In this document: positions 6,294 through 8,281 of the stretch, piece after piece
Layout: each line of letters opens with the position of its first letter
Numbering within the stretch: position 1 is the stretch's first letter
NCBI GenBank assembly: GCA_002398485.1
Contig: DGYV01000045.1
Coordinates: 1 to 8,281 of the forward strand
From: Peptococcaceae bacterium UBA4997
Lineage (GTDB): Bacteria; Bacillota; Dehalobacteriia; UBA4068; UBA4997
Reading direction: 5' to 3'
Length of the DNA stretch: 8,281 nucleotides
Program-made: the position numbers and the translations under genes
Notes under the pieces: generated by a model
Databases searched by the model: none
What the model was told of the DNA's origin: nothing
What the model saw: only the letters and a program-made list of their open reading frames with translations

Positions 6294-6440
6294 GTGTTAA
6301 CAAGAAATAGATTGAAAAACACTTTTGTCATATCCTGTTTTATTGTCGCAATGGCATTTTTAAATGGCTGGCCGATTACAGAAAATGAAATGATGCTTCG
6401 TAAAAAAATGAGAGAGGCGAATGGAGAGACAGTTAATTAG
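6294..6440 (+). CDS. Small membrane peptide, 48 aa, unrecognised
   Basis: A GTG-started frame of 48 residues. Its main support is a good ribosome binding site, AGAAGGGAT (6282-6290), a few nt before the start. The N-terminus is positive (MLTRNRLKN), followed by one hydrophobic segment at about residues 9-24 (TFVISCFIVAMAFLNGW) and a charged tail with MMLRKKMREANGE. This is either a single-span small membrane protein or a peptide with an export-signal-like start. A conserved function cannot be named. A phr-type signalling peptide is conceivable from the layout, but no Rap-like partner gene is nearby. It lies 60 nt after the MFS gene on the same strand. Confidence 0.45.
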   Translation: MLTRNRLKNTFVISCFIVAMAFLNGWPITENEMMLRKKMREANGETVN

Positions 6441-6515
6441 AATGTACTTTTTAATGTATTGGTTGAAGGAAAAATAAAGCTTTTTCAGGCTCAAAAGTTT
6501 GGTGTTTGAACAACA

Positions 6516-6617
6516 ATGAATGAAGTGCAAACGAAAAATAATACTATCAAAGAAGAAATGCAGAATAGTAAAGAATTAAAGCGTTTAAAATGTTTTTCTC
6601 CTAGCTGTGCTATTTGA
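6516..6617 (+). CDS. Possible 33-aa peptide with two-cysteine C-terminus
   Basis: An ATG-started frame of 33 residues. It has a polar, Lys/Glu/Asn-rich leader (MNEVQTKNNTIKEEMQNSKE), then a basic stretch LKRLK and a tail CFSPSCAI. The layout recalls leader-plus-core peptide precursors, but there is no modification enzyme in the window and the ribosome binding site is poor (only GGTG, 11 nt ahead). In-frame TGA at 6507-6509 blocks a longer version. It may be a chance frame. Confidence 0.2.
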   Translation: MNEVQTKNNTIKEEMQNSKELKRLKCFSPSCAI

Positions 6618-6633
6618 TAATTATACGGTACTG

Positions 6634-6662
6634 TTATAAAGACCGCTCCTTTTGCATATATT
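6634..6662 (+). promoter_or_regulatory. Candidate sigma-E-type promoter of the SleL-like gene
   Basis: TTATAAA (6634-6640), 14 nt, then CATATATT (6655-6662). Each box has a single mismatch to the Bacillus sigma-E patterns (-35 one base off, -10 CATACAnT one base off). Start of transcription would be near 6669. The yaaH (sleL) gene of B. subtilis is known to be sigma-E dependent, which fits. Pattern match by eye only. Confidence 0.5.
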
Positions 6663-6666
6663 ACAA

Positions 6667-6703
6667 AAAGGGCTATAAGCCTTTTAAATATTTAGTTAAA
6701 AGG
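6667..6703 (+). promoter_or_regulatory. Two mutually exclusive hairpins before the SleL-like gene
   Basis: AAAGGGCT (6667-6674) pairs with AGCCTTTT (6678-6685) across a 3-nt loop. The second arm can instead pair through CCTTTTAA (6680-6687) with TTAAAAGG (6696-6703), eight perfect pairs with an 8-nt loop. The latter arm holds the Shine-Dalgarno site AAAAGGGTG (6698-6706). AAAAGGG occurs twice, once upstream and once as the ribosome binding site, with one shared complement between. A translational switch or an upstream-terminator function is inferred. Confidence 0.4.
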
Positions 6704-6714
6704 GTGTGGTATTT

Positions 6715-7995
6715 TTGATAATACATACGGTTCAAAAGGGCGATAGTATTTATTCAATATCTAAGCGTTACGGTGTACCCGTGCAAAGCGTGATCATGGA
6801 TAACGATTTGGGCAATACAGCCCACCTTACTATAGGCCAGGCCATAGTGGTGATGGCGCCCAAAACTGTGCATACGGTAAAGGCAGGGGATTCGCTATAC
6901 AGCATTGCCCGCACTTATGGTACTACGGTAAGTGCTATTTTAAGGGAAAACCCCAATATATTGAATCCTTCCCAGCTTTATGTGGGGCAAAAAATAATTA
7001 TACCCGTGCCGCCGCAAAAGCTTGGTACTATACAGGTAAATGCTTATGTTTTGCCTGGCATAGGTAACACTACGCTGGCCAATACCTTGCCTAACCTTAC
7101 TTATGCCAGTATTTTCGGCTATTCCGTAAATGCAGATGGTAGCTTGAACCCAGTGGATGATATAGTGATCATCGAAAAAGCCATAAACCAGCAGGTAGCT
7201 CCTTGGCTAACCATAACCAATACCATAGAGGGTGAAGGCTTCAGCAGTGATCTTGCCAACTCTATTTTAACAAATGAGGCGGTTCAAGATACTTTGCTTA
7301 ATAATATAATTCAAACCATGTCTAGCAAAAATTATAAGGGACTGAATATAGATTTTGAATATGTTTACCCGCGGGATAGGGAAAATTATAATAACTTTTT
7401 GCGTAAAACGGTAGATAAACTGCGGCCCTTGGGTTATACGGTTTCCACTGCTTTAGCGCCTAAGCTGGGGTCGAATCAGCAGGGGCTTTTGTATGAAGCG
7501 CATGACTATGCTGCCCATGGTGAAATAGTAGACTATGTGATTTTGATGACCTATGAATGGGGCTATATGTACGGCCCTGCGCAGGCGGTTGCTCCTGTAA
7601 ATAAGGTGCGCCAAGTATTGGATTATGCTGTGAGCGCTATCCCCAGCCAAAAGATATTAATGGGTATGCCCAACTATGGTTATGACTGGACCTTGCCCTT
7701 TGTGAAGGGAAGTGCTGCCCGTCCTATCAGTAATACGGGGGCAGTTCAGCTGGCGGAGCGTGTGGGGGCGCAGATTCAATTTGATGAACAGGCGCAGTCG
7801 CCTTTCTTTTATTATTATGACTCTTCGGGCAAGGAGCATGTGGTGTGGTTTGAGGATGCCCGCAGTGTGGAAGCCAAGTTGTTGTTGGTGGATGAGTATA
7901 ATTTGGGCGGTGTAAGCTATTGGAATGCCAATAATTATTTTCCGCAGAACTGGCTGGTGCTTAATGCCATGTATGATGTGGAAAAGGTGCTTTAA
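6715..7995 (+). CDS. sleL: SleL/YaaH-type LysM-GH18 spore cortex-lytic N-acetylglucosaminidase
   Basis: A 426-residue protein with the two-LysM plus GH18 layout and length of SleL/YaaH, which cleaves cortex fragments (muramic-lactam peptidoglycan) during germination after SleB/CwlJ action. LysM1 is at about residues 2-47 (HTVQKGDSIYSISKRYG) and LysM2 at 51-98 (HTVKAGDSLYSIARTYG). GH18 runs from about 105 to 420. The catalytic segment YKGLNIDFEYVYPRDREN has D213 and the acid/base E215. Two outer Asp of the classical DxxDxDxE pattern are Lys and Asn, as I recall for this family. The segment MTYEWGYMYGPAQAVAPV and GVSYWNANNYFP close the barrel. No signal peptide, as expected for a protein delivered from the mother cell to the spore. 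I chose TTG at 6715 because AAAAGGGTG (6698-6706) is well spaced for it and the protein then begins MIIHTV, the usual start; GTG at 6706 overlaps the binding site itself. Confidence 0.9.
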   Translation: MIIHTVQKGDSIYSISKRYGVPVQSVIMDNDLGNTAHLTIGQAIVVMAPKTVHTVKAGDSLYSIARTYGTTVSAILRENPNILNPSQLYVGQKIIIPVPPQKLGTIQVNAYVLPGIGNTTLANTLPNLTYASIFGYSVNADGSLNPVDDIVIIEKAINQQVAPWLTITNTIEGEGFSSDLANSILTNEAVQDTLLNNIIQTMSSKNYKGLNIDFEYVYPRDRENYNNFLRKTVDKLRPLGYTVSTALAPKLGSNQQGLLYEAHDYAAHGEIVDYVILMTYEWGYMYGPAQAVAPVNKVRQVLDYAVSAIPSQKILMGMPNYGYDWTLPFVKGSAARPISNTGAVQLAERVGAQIQFDEQAQSPFFYYYDSSGKEHVVWFEDARSVEAKLLLVDEYNLGGVSYWNANNYFPQNWLVLNAMYDVEKVL

Positions 7996-8018
7996 GCATA
8001 AAGTATCTAAAACCATAA

Positions 8019-8040
8019 AAAACAGCCTTTAGGCTGTTTT
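8019..8040 (-). terminator. Bidirectional hairpin, best as terminator for the minus-strand gene
   Basis: AAAACAGCC (8019-8027) pairs with GGCTGTTTT (8032-8040) around TTTA. Read on the minus strand the stem ends in TTTTTT, a good intrinsic terminator for the dehydrogenase gene. On the plus strand it ends in four T followed by GGG, so it may act weakly for the SleL-like gene as well. Confidence 0.75.
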
Positions 8041-8068
8041 GGGTAAATATTTTTATTGGGTCAAGTTT

Positions 8069-8105
8069 AAGGCGTAGGCACTTAAGTGCCTATGCCTTTA
8101 TTTTT
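8069..8105 (+). terminator. Second hairpin with T-rich tail, terminator of the SleL-like gene
   Basis: AAGGCGTAGGCACTT (8069-8083) and AAGTGCCTATGCCTT (8084-8098) form a nearly perfect inverted repeat with one G-T pair and a CTTAAG centre, followed by TATTTTT. On the plus strand it is a good terminator. It overlaps the last codon of the convergent gene. Confidence 0.7.
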
Positions 8106-8281
8106 GCATTAAGGCTTCGGCACAGCGAATACCGTCTACCGCGGCGGAAATTATGCCTCCCGCATAGCCTGCGCCTTCGCCGCAGGGGTAAAGGTTTGTT
8201 ATGCTTTCGCACTTTTCATTCCGTATTATCCGTAACGGTGCGGAGCTGCGGGTTTCAGGGGCGGTAAGCAAAGCGTCAGGC
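8098..8281 (-). CDS. FAD-dependent dehydrogenase (COG2509 type), C-terminal 60 residues, partial
   Basis: The gene enters from the right edge on the minus strand and ends with TAA at 8100-8098. The visible end reads PDALLTAPETRSSAPLRIIR, then NLYPCGEGAGYAGGIISAAV and DGIRCAEALMQK. This is the conserved C-terminus of the NAD(FAD)-utilising dehydrogenases of COG2509, in which GEGAGYAGGI is part of the FAD-binding core and TAPETRSSAPLRI is a hallmark phrase. The physiological substrate of the family is not established. It converges on the SleL-like gene, and both share the terminator region. The start and the first several hundred residues lie outside the window. Confidence 0.93.
   Translation of the reverse strand, partial: PDALLTAPETRSSAPLRIIRNEKCESITNLYPCGEGAGYAGGIISAAVDGIRCAEALMQK

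Larger units (their letters stand above)
6234..6714. other. AT-rich intergenic stretch with short reading frames and regulatory elements
   Basis: About 480 nt without a large gene, more AT-rich and with more irregular codon use than the flanking genes. It holds the 48-aa frame at 6294-6440, an 11-aa frame from ATG 6442, the 33-aa frame at 6516-6617, a sigma-E-type promoter candidate (6634-6662) and alternative hairpins (6667-6703). I see no similarity to an insertion sequence, no terminal inverted repeats and no remnant of a known gene. Confidence 0.6.

Noticed and set aside
6234..6705. Mobile element or attachment-site remnant next to tRNA genes
   Set aside because: The tRNA genes are over 1 kb away and ended by their own terminator; I see no transposase or integrase fragment, no terminal repeats and no duplicate of a tRNA end.
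7657..8016. 119-codon minus-strand frame opposite the SleL-like gene
   Set aside because: Its translation has no recognisable domain and the plus-strand frame is a clear GH18 enzyme, so it is a shadow.

Overview
The window looks like chromosomal DNA of an endospore-forming member of the Bacillota (Firmicutes). The evidence is a run of genes resembling spore-envelope and germination families: a SpoVID-like morphogenetic protein, a CotS/YsxE-type kinase-like protein, a CotSA-like glycosyltransferase and a SleL/YaaH-type cortex-lytic glucosaminidase. Base composition is moderately AT-rich, Shine-Dalgarno sites are strong and purine-rich, and both tRNA genes encode their CCA. The SpoVID-like protein has no C-terminal LysM domain, so I lean towards Clostridia or Negativicutes rather than Bacillus, but the sequence alone does not settle the class.

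Layout. Positions 1-889 hold the 3' part of a two-domain P-loop ATPase-like gene (PRK06851 type). Its second nucleotide-binding domain is degenerate, and its reading frame is closed by a stop close to the left edge. Positions 896-4152 form a tight three-gene plus-strand unit: SpoVID-like, CotS/YsxE-like (8-nt overlap) and a GT4 glycosyltransferase (11-nt gap). A plausible sigma-E-type promoter stands in front of it. This matches the spoVID-ysxE and cotS-cotSA partnerships known in Bacillus. Next comes a small YdcZ-type membrane protein (4256-4696) whose ribosome binding site lies inside a strong hairpin. A two-tRNA operon (elongator Met, then Glu) follows, with a near-consensus vegetative promoter and a clear terminator (4773-5010). 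A 12-helix MFS permease occupies 5064-6233.

Positions 6234-6714 are AT-rich and carry no large gene. They hold one well-supported short reading frame (48 aa, membrane peptide), one weaker short frame (33 aa, ending in a two-cysteine tail), and a second sigma-E-type promoter candidate followed by two mutually exclusive hairpins. The SleL/YaaH-like gene (6715-7995, TTG start) follows. Two hairpins separate it from a convergent minus-strand gene, the C-terminal end of an FAD-dependent dehydrogenase cut by the right edge.

How the genes work together. The 985-4152 unit probably helps build and decorate the spore coat in the mother cell. The LysM-GH18 enzyme would be packed into the spore to finish cortex breakdown at germination. 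The transporter and tRNA genes are housekeeping. The least explained parts are the decayed ATPase domain with its in-frame repeat expansion, the two RNA structures that cover ribosome binding sites, and the short peptides before the SleL-like gene. I did not find a clear new defence or mobile system.
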